Shown here: piece by piece, positions 20,923-33,131 of the stretch
Layout of the letters: each line of letters starts with the position of its first letter
How positions within the stretch are numbered: the first letter of the stretch is position 1
Assembly: GCA_011033025.1 (NCBI GenBank)
Contig: WFMF01000685.1
Location: forward strand, 1 to 64,000
DNA length: 64,000 nt
From: Beroe forskalii
Lineage: Eukaryota > Ctenophora > Nuda > Beroida > Beroidae
Direction of reading: 5' to 3'
The notes under the pieces: model-generated
The model's input: the letters and a program-made list of their open reading frames with translations, nothing else
Database searches by the model: none
What the model was told of the DNA's origin: nothing
Position numbers and translations under genes: made by a program

Positions 20923-23900
20923 TAGTTGGCGCAAAAAGTAATGAGCAGAGTTTGTACGCGCTCTGTGATTGGTCAGGATCACCCGACCAATCAGCGCTCT
21001 AGTGGGCGTCACGTGCTCCAGTTCACGGCACGTGACGTTACGGTAATCACATAATTGATACTTGACACGATCATCGAACGCGCGCGTTTCTTTTCCGCGC
21101 TGTATCTCAATCACAATGTTCTCATATTTAACCCCTCGTATCTTCGTATACGAGATATTGGCATATTGCAAATGCAAGGCATCAACCATAAAATAGTGCA
21201 TCAAATTAAAATACAACTGTTCGTATTATCTCTAATAATTACGCTTCATTTTTCATTGGTACAAAATTTACAACATAATTTCAATCATCCTAGAAAATAT
21301 TTCTCGGACTTGTCTTCATAATCGACTATCAGTATCATTCATTTTAGCTCACAAAATGCGCGTTCAGCCAGCCAAATGCCCTCTTCTATACTGACAACTT
21401 GTGTTTTGATCGATTTGAGGTACATGCCTCTGCCTGCAGAGCAGAGAATTCCAAGTAATCTGATGATATATCCTGGTAATCAAATCACAGTATGAGACAA
21501 GAAACAGTAACTGTTTGTGTAAGAGCTCTCTCTACATTTTATTGTACAAGCCACAAGAGATACATCCTTGACAGGTAATTTGAAACTGGGATCTGGAAAA
21601 CGTACAGGAAAGTTGGAAACGTCTACAATATCATGTACTCAGCACACCTTACACACACACCCGTTGAGTACATGTTACTGCGTGTCCAAATTCCTCAATA
21701 CCATTGTGACATGGCCTATACATGTGTTGAGCTGCAGCCGGCAGTGTGGTTCCGTTGTCGAGCCGTCCCAATCCCTGGAGATGTCGGAGCATCAGTTGTG
21801 CGTGGAATGTCATCGTCTGAAGGTAGAATCAGTCGTATGCAGTGAGCCATGGCAGATCTATTTGCACGTAAACCATCCTGCACCATATTATTGCATGTCT
21901 ACCATCCTGAAATACAGAAGTATTGTCGTGCAGTCATGCAGGTAAAAGAGGTAGAAGAGTTCGGCTGGATTCGATGGCCGATCCATTGTAACCATTTTTG
22001 ATGATCAATGGCCATGCCCAATGAAGCAATGGATCCAATGGGCATATTCGACAAACTCATTCGGCAGTAGAACATCAGTTTGTTATCTTTGTCCAATGGA
22101 TCCACTATTATTATTAAACCATGGGACGAAGACCATGGTGTCGATTGGACATATTTCCAATTTTGTTTATTGGCTCAAAATTGAAATAATAAGGCGGAAA
22201 ACTATCCCCCACTCATCTCACTCCACATCGCACCCACTCATCTCACTCTACATCACATCCACTCATCTCACTCTACATCACATCCACTCATCTCACTCTA
22301 CATCGCACCGTCCCATCAGCCATTCCATGACTCGCCCACTCATCTCACTTTACGTCGCACTATACTATCAGCCATCCCATGACTCACCCACTCATCTCAC
22401 TCTAAGTCTACATCACACTATCCCATCAGCCATCCCATGACTCGCCCACTCATCTCACTCTACAGTCTACATCGCACTATCCCATCAGCCATCCCATGAC
22501 TCACCCACTCATCTCACTCTACATCGCACTGTCCCATCAGCCATCCCATGACTCGCCCACTCATCTCACTTTACGTCGCACTATACTATCAGCCATCCCA
22601 TGACTCGCCCACTCATCTCACTTTACGTCGCACTATACTATCAGCCATCCCATGACTCGCACACTCATGTCACTCCACATCGCATTATCCCATCAGCCAT
22701 CCCATGACTCACCCACTCATCTCACTCTACATCACACTATCCCATCAGCCATCCCATGACTCGCCCACTCATCTCACTCCACATCGCATTATCCTATCAG
22801 CCATCCCATGACTCACCCACTCATCTCACTCTACATCGCACCGTCCCATCAGCCATCCCATGACTCGCCCACTCATCTCACTTTACGTCGCACTATACTA
22901 TCAGCCATCCCATGACTCACCCACTCATCTCACTCTAAGTCTACATCACACTATCCCATCAGCCATCCCATGACTCGCCCACAAACCTCACTCCACAATC
23001 CACATCGCACTATCCCATCAGCCATCCCATGACTCGCCCACTAACCTCACTCCACAATCCACATCGCACTATCCCATCAGCCATCCCATGACTCGACCAC
23101 TCATCTCACTCTACATCGCACTATCCCATCAGCCATCCCATGACTCGCCCACTCATCTCACTCTACATCGCACTGTCCCATCAGCCATCCCATGACTCGC
23201 ACACTCATCTCACTTTACATTGCACTGTCCCATCAGCCATCCCATGACTCGCCCACTCATCTCACTCCACATCGCATTATCCCATCAGCCATCCCATGAC
23301 TCACCCACTCATCTCACTCCACATCGCATTATCCTATCAGCCATCCCATGACTCACCCACTCATCTCACTCCACATCGCATTATCCTATCAGCCATCCCA
23401 TGACTCACCCACTCATCTCTCTCTACATCGCACCGTCCCATCAGCCATCCCATGACTCGCCCACTCATCTCACTCCACATCGCACCGTCCCATCAGCCAT
23501 CCCATGACTCGCCCAGTCATCTCACTCTACATCGCACCGTCCCATCAGCCATCCCATGACTCGCCCACTCATCTCACTCCACATCGCACTATCCCATCAG
23601 CCATCCCATGACTCACCCACTCATCTCACTCTACATCGCACTGTCCCATCAGCCATCCCATGACTCGCCCACTCATGTCACTCTACATCGCACCGTCCCA
23701 TCAGCCATCCCATGACTCGCCCACTCATCTCACTCCACATCGCATTATCCCATCAGCCATCCCATGACTCGCCCACTCATATCACTCTACATCGCATTAT
23801 CCCATCAGCCATCCCATGACTCACCCACTCATCTCACTTTACATCGCACCGTCCCATCAGCAATCCCATGACTCGCCCACTCATCTCACTCCACATCGCA

Positions 23901-24588
23901 TTATCCCATCAGCCATCCCATGACTCGCCCACTCATCTCACTCCACATCGCACTGTCCCATCAGCCATCCCATGACTCACCCACTCATCTCACTCCACAT
24001 CGCACTGTCCCATTAGCTATTCTAATATTTCTTTGACTCTTGCACTCTCATCAGCCATGGACTATTCCATCCGTTTCACTCCAAGTCCAACATCTGACAT
24101 TATCACCACACAACATTTAAGGTTAAGTCAAATTTGAAAGCTGCCAACCAAAGAACCTCGAGTGAATAGAATTCGCAATGCAATAAAGGTAGGTATACAA
24201 CGAAAACATCGATAGACCAAGAACTGAGCGGGAAATTGGAGCAGCACAGTACTGTCAAAACAAACACGAAACATTACCCTGTCTACACATAAGATCATAG
24301 CTATTATTAGCTTTCTCTTCCTTGTAACTTTGTAATGAGCTCTTATAAGCCAGTGAAGAGGTATATTATCCAATAGGGATTTCTCCACTTCTTCAGAAAC
24401 GGAGATATTTTCTCCGCGCATTCGCAACTCGAATTCGCGGAGCCGCGCACAACGCAGGGGTCACGCAAAAATAACAACGCCCGCAGTCGTTAGTCGTAAT
24501 CTATACTTTAATGGATTTCCTTGTGACGGAACGCGCGAAAATTGACACTTCGCGATCTTAGGCTGCTCATTACTTTTTGCGCCTACTA
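20923..24588 (-). mobile_element. TA-duplicating element with internal minisatellite, copy 2
   Basis: Inverted relative to copy 1: it begins TAGTTGGCGCAAAAAGTAAT and ends with the inverse of TAGTAGGCGCAAAAAGTAAT, flanked by TA at 20921-20922 and 24589-24590. It matches copy 1 throughout both flanks of the array. It lacks the 598-bp MITE (empty site at 21507-21510) and its array is about twice as long, which together account for the size difference. Confidence 0.92.
22205..24010 (-). repeat. 52-bp minisatellite inside the TA element, copy 2
   Basis: About 35 copies of the inverse of the unit at 8085-8975, here reading GACTCGCCCACTCATCTCAC, a variable TACATCGCACTATCCC part and ATCAGCCATCCCAT. 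Some units carry an extra ATCC or CTACAG. Variants recur in blocks (for example TTTACGTCGCACTATACTAT), which suggests block-wise expansion. Confidence 0.97.
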
Positions 24589-24590
24589 TA

Positions 24591-24877
24591 CTGTTATGGA
24601 CTTTTAATACAATTGGTCTTTCCTGTGATCGGGTCTCTTCTAAAGGTCTCTCACCTCAAGTGTCAGAATATGACACGTCTTCTGTCCTACTGTAAATGGT
24701 TGGCTTTCCTTCTAGCAGTGGAACATCTCAAGTTTGATATTGAACTACTGTAAATGGTTGTCTTTCCTTCAAGCCGTAGAATATCCCAAGTCTTCTGAAC
24801 AGGACTACTGGAAGTTTGCCAAGTCTTCTGAACAACAGGCAGTAAAGGACTACTGGAAGTTTGCCAAGTCTTCTGAA
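24591..24877. other. Downstream flank of the receptor gene with small direct repeats
   Basis: CTACTGTAAATGGTTG occurs twice (about 24689 and 24746), and GACTACTGGAAGTTTGCCAA twice (about 24803 and 24848). No poly(A) signal on the minus strand was clear here. Confidence 0.6.
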
Positions 24878-27121
24878 CTACTGGAAGAAGTTAACGACCA
24901 GTCTCCAGAGCTGCCACATGGAGGTGGTCCATCTCTTGTAGAGATGGGTGTAGAAGATGGGGTTGAGGTGACTGTTCACCGGAATGATAATCAGAGCAAA
25001 CCACTCAAACACCTCCATTGGGGCAGGTCTACGAGCCATGTACTTGAAGTAGATGAGGGTGACGATCAGGGACACCCAGCTGAAGAACTGAGTGAGGATC
25101 ATCAGGGTGACTTTGACTGTCAGATCGGTGGCTGTGTCACCTGCATTCTGAGGCCCTCCGACCCTGGCCAACTCAGCTTTGCCTCTCATGAAATTCCGAA
25201 CTATTAGGATATAGGAGGCACTGAGGACTATGAGTAGCAAGGAGATACAGGTGCAGTAACTCAGCTTGAAGGGTTCAAATGATGACTTCGAGCTGAAGAG
25301 ATTGTGGACACACTCTGCTGTGTTGCCATAGTAACCAATCTCCAGATAATCAAACATATGGTGATCCGATGTCAAGTTGTTGAGGTTTTCCAGAGCATTG
25401 TAGATAGTGGCATCCCTTCCAAATACCTTGAAATGCAGATCATTCACTTTGGTTATGTTCAGAGGATTGGAATTTATGAAGGGGTTATCCTGTGCATTTG
25501 CCAGGAAAATCTCTGTTCTGAAGATGTTCTGAACTTCAGGAATGGGCAGCAAAGGAAGCACGGCATTGGAAATATTGAGGACCCACAGCACTACAAAGAC
25601 TCCCTTGATGACACCCCCAGAGAACACATCCCCTCGGTTATGACACACAGCACACCTCACCACGCTCATGAAGACTATTGAGATGAGAGACCCATGGGAG
25701 GAGACAGAGAACACCACACCCAGCAGGGAGCAAGGGATGCTGGACCGCCACATCTCCTCATATTGACAGAAGTCTCCCTGAGTCCGGAGGACAATACTGG
25801 CTACCACTATGAGACACAAGTACACTCCCATCAGTCCGTCATATACAAACACCTGGAGTCGGATGATCCTGTCCTTAGCACCAGCCTGGTTACTAGAAGG
25901 GTTCCTGTAGCACTGAACCCCCACTACTAAATTAGTCAGGAGGATGGACAAGCCACCTAGGATGGTGAAGGAGAAGACCACATTGGACTGGATGAGGAAC
26001 TTGCTGGAAGACAAGGATCCCGCATTGCACTCCTGACACTCGTCCCATCCGTTGGTGCAGTCCTTGACATTGTCACAGACTTTGGAGTAGGGCGTCCATT
26101 CTGCAGTGTCATTGGAACAGTAGAACCTTCCAGAGCATCCTAACTCATCAGACATGTTGGGACAGTCCACAATCCCGTTGCAAACGTTGAGCAGAGTGAT
26201 GGTGTTACCGGAGTAAGCCATTTTGTCGCAGTTGAAGACAAAAGCGTGCATGTTGAACTCAAAACTGCCCGACTGGTCACCCCTGAAGATGTGATCACAG
26301 TAATAACCCCAGCGCTCGTTATCTGAGCAGTTTTCCTGGCAGTATTTTGGTACTGATTCGTTACTGATACTTAACTCTGGCGAGAAAACGGTGTCATAAC
26401 CTTTGAACAAACACTCGAAAAATGATTCATCATGGGAGTCAAACGAATCATTGTGCATCGTCGCGGGCTTACAGGTGAAATCCTTCAGTGCTCCGCTACA
26501 ATGTTCTGTGAGATTCAGAAATTCCACCATTCTGTCACAAGAGTCATCACTCTCCTGTAAGCAGAAGGGAGTGTCACTGATGCCGGGACAGGAAAAGGAG
26601 TGAGCCCCATCACAGAGACACTCATCTGACCCGTCAATGCAGTGGTGGAGGGAGTCACACAACTTACTGAAGGCAACACACCCCGAACCATCTGCACAGT
26701 AGAACACATCGTAACCCACTTCCTCCCGATTACAATGACACTCATCTGTGAGACACTCACTGGTATGGTCACAAACGAAGTCCTCCTTAATCTCACAGAA
26801 CCAGTCCGTGTACCTACGATCAAAGGAGGTAAGTCCGAACCGGTAAGCATCGAAAGCATTGAAGTTAAACCGACAAATGGGGTTGGTATCGTTGGTATTG
26901 GCCAACTCCCGGAGTTTTTTGGGGCTGAGGAAACCATCTTCCAACATGTGCTTAATGACATTAACAGACAACCGAAGACAATTCCAATTGTTCTCAAATC
27001 CATCGGCACTGAACAGGTTATGACCTATGTGAGAGTCCATTATCTTTTCAATCAAAGGAATCGTCATGTTTCTTGAAGCAACGCTCTGGTACATAAGCAG
27101 AATTATGAAAACACCCATCAT
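24878..27121 (-). CDS. Single-exon rhodopsin-class GPCR with LDLa ectodomain
   Basis: A 747-residue seven-transmembrane receptor, started at the ATG-ATG pair 27116-27121 because it opens a signal peptide (MMGVFIILLMYQSVAS); the open frame runs on upstream only through non-ATG codons. The ectodomain of about 375 residues is rich in Cys and N-glycosylation sites. It has LDLa modules at about 139-168 (SKLCDSLHHCIDGSDEC), 288-329 (NGIVDCPNMSDELGC) and 333-362 (CDNVKDCTNGWDEC). Seven helices follow at about 379-404, 420-445, 462-488, 504-529, 620-643, 668-692 and 701-725. An NPxxY-type NPIFY lies at about 720-724, and SVVRC (Arg about 489) stands in the DRY position. Cys464 and Cys604 could form the usual TM3-ECL2 disulfide. 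ECL2 is unusually long, about 90 residues. LDLa modules also occur in relaxin-family and related LGR-type receptors, but no leucine-rich repeats are seen here, so orthology and ligand are unknown. It is intact, without frameshifts. Confidence 0.93.
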   Translation of the reverse strand: MMGVFIILLMYQSVASRNMTIPLIEKIMDSHIGHNLFSADGFENNWNCLRLSVNVIKHMLEDGFLSPKKLRELANTNDTNPICRFNFNAFDAYRFGLTSFDRRYTDWFCEIKEDFVCDHTSECLTDECHCNREEVGYDVFYCADGSGCVAFSKLCDSLHHCIDGSDECLCDGAHSFSCPGISDTPFCLQESDDSCDRMVEFLNLTEHCSGALKDFTCKPATMHNDSFDSHDESFFECLFKGYDTVFSPELSISNESVPKYCQENCSDNERWGYYCDHIFRGDQSGSFEFNMHAFVFNCDKMAYSGNTITLLNVCNGIVDCPNMSDELGCSGRFYCSNDTAEWTPYSKVCDNVKDCTNGWDECQECNAGSLSSSKFLIQSNVVFSFTILGGLSILLTNLVVGVQCYRNPSSNQAGAKDRIIRLQVFVYDGLMGVYLCLIVVASIVLRTQGDFCQYEEMWRSSIPCSLLGVVFSVSSHGSLISIVFMSVVRCAVCHNRGDVFSGGVIKGVFVVLWVLNISNAVLPLLPIPEVQNIFRTEIFLANAQDNPFINSNPLNITKVNDLHFKVFGRDATIYNALENLNNLTSDHHMFDYLEIGYYGNTAECVHNLFSSKSSFEPFKLSYCTCISLLLIVLSASYILIVRNFMRGKAELARVGGPQNAGDTATDLTVKVTLMILTQFFSWVSLIVTLIYFKYMARRPAPMEVFEWFALIIIPVNSHLNPIFYTHLYKRWTTSMWQLWRLVVNFFQ

Positions 27122-28551
27122 CTCTACCTCTGATAGAAATATTCGCCAAACCGTCAAACACGCGAAATTCAGAGAACCTATTCTTCAATGTGCGATTTGC
27201 TCATGAAAGAACTGTAAAAAACAAAATTTAAATTCAAAATCGAAATTTGAGGCTAATAGCACCAAGAATGACAATTGCCAAATGCCAACTAAAATTTTGG
27301 CCAATCACATGCCGAGACCCTTCTTTACCAACATTTTACGACTTTAATAAGTGCGAATATATTTTTACCCGACTAAAATATTGGAAGTTGAAGGAGATGA
27401 AGCAACAATGAGTATCTTGGGATCTTACGAACTGGCTACAATACAAAAATTATGAGCTAGTAAAATAGAATTAATCATAGATTGGGTACATGAATAAATC
27501 ATAGAATTACAAGTTTGGGCATTTAAATATGCTCAGAGGTCATTCTTGTGTTGAATTCTTTCGTATCTAATCAATCTTTATTAATAATTTGGAGATGGCT
27601 CGAAAGTTATGTCTGTCTGTGCGGGCGCACAGTTTAAATTTGAGCTTGCCAAGAAGCAATATCAAGAGAAACGAAGGCAAACGGAAGACGCTATCAAGAG
27701 AAATGAATAACAAATGAGAGGAATTTAGCGCCGTTGCTATGGAAACCAATTTTTACGCACGTGCAGATTTTGGTCAGTTCTACGCGAGAGCTTTCTATTA
27801 CGCTACTGTTTAATGGTGTGTAATATTGTGCTGTAGTTTTTGGCGTTATTTCATTTAAAATTTAAGATCTCAAGACGGAGAAAGTACATAACTTGAATAA
27901 CGGAGGCTATTTCAGATGAGTTGTTTTCATGGAACTATGCCAGAGGTAGGTTGATAATTAAAGCAGAGTCGGTGATAACTGTGGTTATGAAATTTAAACA
28001 GCATTTTAAGGATGACAAATTTTTCCAACTTAATCGAGTCGAAAATATAGGTGCAGCAGAATACTGGGACAGTGGGACAGTTCTTTGCATGGATCAATGG
28101 AAAAATGCGAAATAATTGTCCAATGTCAGCAGGATAAATTAAAATAATCTTGCACTCACATAACAAACCAAAACTTAGTTTATTTACCACGATTAATATT
28201 AAGATTAATATTAAGATACTACCGTTCCCTCTCCTCTTAATCCTGACTCCTGCTACTCCTCTCTTGACAAGCTCCTCTCTTTCTCTGAACTTTTGTGATC
28301 TTTTGTCTGCCTATGGGGTGATCTGTTGATGTGTGGATGAGCGGCTGCCTGTTTGAAGTGATAAATCATAAGACAAAAAGCGGAAAAAAATATTAAAAAA
28401 AGCGAAAAAATATTTAAAAAACCAAAAAAAAGTATTAAAAAAGAAAACAAAAAAAGAGTTTTTTAATAAAATAAAAGAAAAGAAAAGAAATACCTTTTAA
28501 AAATTAATATTTTAATTTATTATTTATCTTTTTACTTTATTTTCATTTCAG
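27122..28551. other. Upstream region of the receptor gene and intergenic DNA
   Basis: No TATA box or initiator stands out in the first 300 bases above the receptor ATG. 28360-28530 is a low-complexity A-rich stretch. No other feature is supported. Confidence 0.4.
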
Positions 28552-28799
28552 ATTGTGGGAAGAAGGCTGAGGCAATAGACAAGGGAAAAATGTCACTGTT
28601 TAAGTCCATGTACACGATGATGAATGTGACAGGGTGTGAGAGCGCCCTAACAAGGTGCTCAGTGATCATTCGCCACGCTCTGAGTGAAAAAAAAAAAAAA
28701 AAAAAAAAAAGATTAGCCAAAAGATACTGTTCACTCTGCTCCTTCATAAAAGTCTTGATCGGAATTTTTGACGGGGCAAAAAGTATCCCATCGCTTTGA
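28552..28799 (+). CDS. Possible exon, unrecognised
   Basis: After TTTCATTTCAG an open frame runs 82 codons: DCGKKAEAIDKGKMSLFKSM, then NVTGCESALTRCSVIIRHAL, a poly-Lys run from the A homopolymer at 28688-28710, and a TGA at 28797-28799. The acceptor is good and the codons look coding-like before the A-run, but no family is recognised and no upstream exon is identified. It could equally be a decayed repeat with an A-tail. Confidence 0.2.
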
Positions 28800-31236
28800 A
28801 TGTTCTAAAATTTGTGGGAGGGTGTTGTGTAGCCGAGTGAGAAGCGTTTTCCCCCCAGCGGGCCTGCTAGTTATATATAAATGAGAAACTTGAATCTAAG
28901 AATAAATTTTGTTGGCTAAAATCGAGAAATTTCTTAGAGTAATTCTATTGGTCAGAATATTATATTTTCATTCCATCAAAGTGGGAGAATTATTACTTTT
29001 CATGAAACCGCTCATATCCCCCACAAAGGCATAATTTCGTTTGAGGAATGAGCAGTCTCATATGTAGTGTTCGGAGTTGCAGAGACACAATAAAGAGGTC
29101 AAGATACCACAAAAAACCCAGGCGCCATCAAGGTACCAGATTGCGCTGTAGGTAGTGGTGCTAGTTTTAGGATAAAGTAATATGATACACCACTGTTTAG
29201 ACTTTTAGTTTTAGAATGTTTTTACATCGCGTGAAATGGTAGTGTTGGATGTGTGTAACCTTTTAATGGCTGTCCCTTTGGTCCTTGAACTTAAAATATC
29301 CGTGTTTCCGTTGTGTCCTGATCTTCCCTAGTTGCGTACAGTTTCTGGCGACGAGGATGGGATGGTTCTTATTTATGATGCCATCTTCATTCTTCAGCAT
29401 ATCATTGATATAATATCCGTCAAGAGCTCGCAACAGAGCAATTGAACTCACTTGGGATCAGATTGAAAACTGCAGGACTTCCTGCTGCTTTATCAATTAG
29501 AGCACCCCCAGACTACCAACAGCTTATGATTGAACCATCAGATCCAGCCCATCACTTTCTAATGGCAGACTGCCGTATCTTGTAGAATACGCACAAAAGA
29601 TAAGAAAACATTTCAAGAAATAGTCCAGCTACTCAGCTATTATTTGGATCATTTAAGCATTTAGTCTATCAATGCACATAAGTGATATGGTGGAGAGAAA
29701 CATTTATTAAGCTGGAATAGAAACAAAGAGCAAACTGGTTGAGCGTCCCAGGAGAGCAAGACAATTGTTTCTTGATGTAGAGCATAATATTATTGTTATT
29801 ATTACCCTGCAGTGTAATTACTTTTCGAATTTTTGAGCAAAATTAATCATGTAATATCACCGTACCCAGCAGTTGAATTACTGTCAAGTGTGTAATTACA
29901 CTGTTGAATTACTATTCAAGTGTTGAATTACTATTCCCAACTGTTGAATTACTACTGTTGAATTACTACTGTTGAATTACTACTCATTTTCTGAAACGGC
30001 CATTCGCACGATTCTAACCTATTTGCTATCTATTTGAGGATATAAATAGGACGATAATAAGCTCCCATGATATCTGTTATCGCACAACTCATATAAAAAA
30101 GACTCGATAATCGATATAATGTATTATCAACCGTATGTATACTTTTAAACAAGATAAAATAGCGACAAGGAGCATGATTTGTTATGTCCTAATGGATGGT
30201 ACGTTCGTTAGCAAGACATAAAGTAGATAAGGAGCACAATGTATAAAATACACTATAACTAAACGATATCATTGAAGGGCAACAAAAGATTAAAGATAGA
30301 ATAGATAAAAGGAACACTATCGTATATACCTAAATGGCGCCAGCCAGACGCGCCTGATTACTCCATCTGTGTTTCAGTGTTTATTTATCTATCTGTTTGA
30401 GAGATAACGCAGACTTGTGGCTCCATTTATATGGTGTGTTGCTCCGTTTTATCAATTTCATTTGCATCATTTCTGTTTGTTATCACTTCTATCAGTCAGT
30501 GTTCGTTTCTCATTTTGGATCGGAGTAAAGAATAAAGATAATGATTTATTGTGCAATACCTACTTAATACTTATTGATCAACTGAGCAGTACAAAGTACA
30601 TACCTTTTGATACATTGAAACGAATTAGCTAACTATAATTCAGTACTATACATGTGATCGTGTACTGTTTTTCTTTAAGGGTAAACAGTAAAGAGGCGAG
30701 TTTTGTGTGTATTTACCGTATATAATAAATTCTATCCGCATAAGATTGTGGCTCTTGAGTCAGTTGTTATTTTTGCTTGTATGCTTAAATGGTTGTGGTG
30801 TGAATGTTTTCGAAGTTTCGATCGAGTACTTAACTTTCATGCAACATGTTTTTATGGCAATGAAATATCATTTAAACAAAATTTTTGTGAAGTGTATATT
30901 ATACAGACACTAATTCATACACTAACAGTATGTAGGTACTAGGTATATCAATGCTGGGCGCTGGTTCTATCATTTGGACATTTGATCTTCAAAACTTATT
31001 CGCTAAATTGAACAGCTAAACACGATGATTATGGGATGTTGACTTTTACAAATTCATCAAAGGCAAAATTGTACAAAATATTCGCTTTTTTCAATTATGA
31101 AATAGCGTACCTATTGAGATTTTGATCGTAAATCATTGAGACCGAATACAACAAACGTTCATTCATATAAAAATGTTGCTATGTTTCTATTCAGTCCGTC
31201 TCCTTTGATTGCTACATATATGGCAGGGTAATAATA
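28800..31236. other. Intergenic with degenerate dispersed repeats
   Basis: No gene is supported. 29425-29500 contains a coding-like dispersed repeat also present at 31405-31500 and 36455-36510. 29690-29790 recurs diverged at 38165-38270. CTGTTGAATTACTA is repeated five or so times at 29878-29985. GTGTGTATTTACCGTATATA at 30704 is identical to the right end and flank of the MITE at 31237-31403 and is probably a second, truncated copy. Confidence 0.5.
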
Positions 31237-31403
31237 CAGTAAATACACACTTGGGTGTGTAAATTACCATCGTAATTGCACTCGCAAGCTCGTGCAATTA
31301 CTCCAATAAATGCACTCGCAAGCTCGTGCATTTATTGCATGAATTCCACTCGCAAGCTCGTGGAATTAATGTGGTAATTACACACCCATGTGTGTATTTA
31401 CCG
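31237..31403. mobile_element. 167-bp MITE with three internal mini-hairpins
   Basis: Ends CAGTAAATACACAC and, inverted, CGGTAAATACACAC, extended inward by GGGTGTGTAA and TTACCA. TA flanks both sides (31235-31236, 31404-31405). The middle holds three consecutive hairpins at 31272-31301, 31305-31336 and 31342-31367, each with the loop TCGCAAGCTC. Confidence 0.85.
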
Positions 31404-32104
31404 TATATAATATGAGAGCTCGCAACAGAGGAATTACACTCACTGCACTGGGGACCAGATTGAAAAACAGCAGGACTCCCTGCTACTCTATCAATTTGAG
31501 CACGAGCTGTCTCTAGAGATAGAAAACTGTTTCTACAACACGGAGTGACATTCACTCACCCTTCTTAACAGTATTCCACCCAGACCCGGATAAGAAACGA
31601 CTGAAGGTGGACAAATTTATCCACCTCCATTTTCTCGGCTTCTGAGTGGTTTTGAACTAAACAAAAAATATCCTCTATTTCAGTGTTGGTCAATGGTTTA
31701 GTTGAGCTAAGTTTTGTCATCGAACTTTCAATAACTTTTGATTTCAATTAATTAAGCCGGTAATTAATATTTGCACGCAGGAGCGCTATATACGAGCTAT
31801 ATAACGGACTAATTGAGTTACGGCTTGCGCGGTAGATATGTTGTGGCTACATGGCAAGTATAGTAATTCCTGGAATGCTTCTTTGCGGGGCCTAATTTCA
31901 CTGCTGCCGGGTTGATATGATCATAACGATACACACCTTTTATTACGATATAATCAAATTGAATCTACACTTGAGTGTAACATCAATGTTGAACGAGATT
32001 CAAGATTTTCCGTTTCAAGCAGAAACTCTCCACAGTCCACACTCTGTAGACTGTAGCAGAGTAGAAACCTAAAAGACGTTCAAAATTAGAAAAAACAAAA
32101 CAAA

Positions 32105-33085
32105 AACTGTCTTTGTCTTATACTGTTATAGGTACTGATACCACTGTCGATGGCATAGTACTGTTGCATAATGACACTCCCTCTATAATGTAACTGTCGT
32201 AGTGTCGTAGTACTGTCGCATGATGTACTGTCGTATGTCATATAACTATTGTATAATGACACCTCTTCATAAATATGTAACTGTCGTAGTACTGTCACAT
32301 GATGAACTGTCGTCTGTCATATAACTGTTGTATAGTGACACCGCCTCATAAATATGTAACTGTCGTAGTACTGTTGCATGATGTACTGTCGTCTGTCATA
32401 TAACTGCTGTATAATGACACAGCCTCGCAAATATGTAACTGTCGCATAACTGTCGCATGATTTTCTGTCATAACTGTCGCATAACTGTTGCATAACTGTC
32501 GCATAATGACACTTCTCTATAATATAACTGTCGCAGTACTGTCGTATGATGTACTGCCGTCTGTCATATTACTGTCACATAATGACACTTCTCAATAATG
32601 TAACTGTCGTAGTACTGTCGCATGATGTTCTGCCGTCTGTCATATTATAACTGTTGCATAATGACACCGACTCGCAAATATGTATTACCTTAGTACTGTC
32701 GCAGCACTGTCGCATGATGTAGGTACTGTCGTCTGTCATGTAACTGCTGTATAATGACACCGCCTCACCAATATGTAACTGTTGCAGTACTGTCGCATGA
32801 TGTTCTGTCATAACTGTCGCATAATGACACTTCTCTATAATATAACTTTCGTAGTACTGTCGCATGATGTTCTGCCGTCTGTCATAGTACTGTCACACAA
32901 TGACACTTCTCAATAATGTAACTGTCGTAGTACTGTCGCATGATGTTCTGCCGTCTGTCATTAGTCATATTATAACTGTTGCATAATGACACTGCCGCAA
33001 ATATGTAGTAGGTATTGTTGCAGTACTGTCGCATAACGCACTGTCATTACTGTCGTACACTCGTACCTATAACTGTCGCATAATG
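32105..33085 (+). repeat. ACTGTCG-based satellite in the left TTAA element
   Basis: Short motifs such as GTAACTGTCGTAGTACTGTC and GCATGATGTACTGTCGTCTG, with TCATATAACTG and ATAATGACAC between them, recur about every 90 bp with much variation. Confidence 0.9.
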
Positions 33086-33131
33086 ACGTTCATTAGAAAG
33101 TATGAGAAAAAGAAAAACGCCTTTTGTATAC

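Noticed and set aside
22205-24010. CRISPR-like regular spacing of repeats
   Set aside because: No unique spacers: units are contiguous 52-bp tandem repeats inside a transposon, in a eukaryotic genome.
24734-25207. 157-codon + strand frame, and others at 25304-27076
   Set aside because: Antisense shadows of the intact receptor gene.
27122-27157. Upstream extension of the receptor to a TTG codon
   Set aside because: The first ATG pair immediately precedes a good signal peptide; a non-ATG start is unnecessary.
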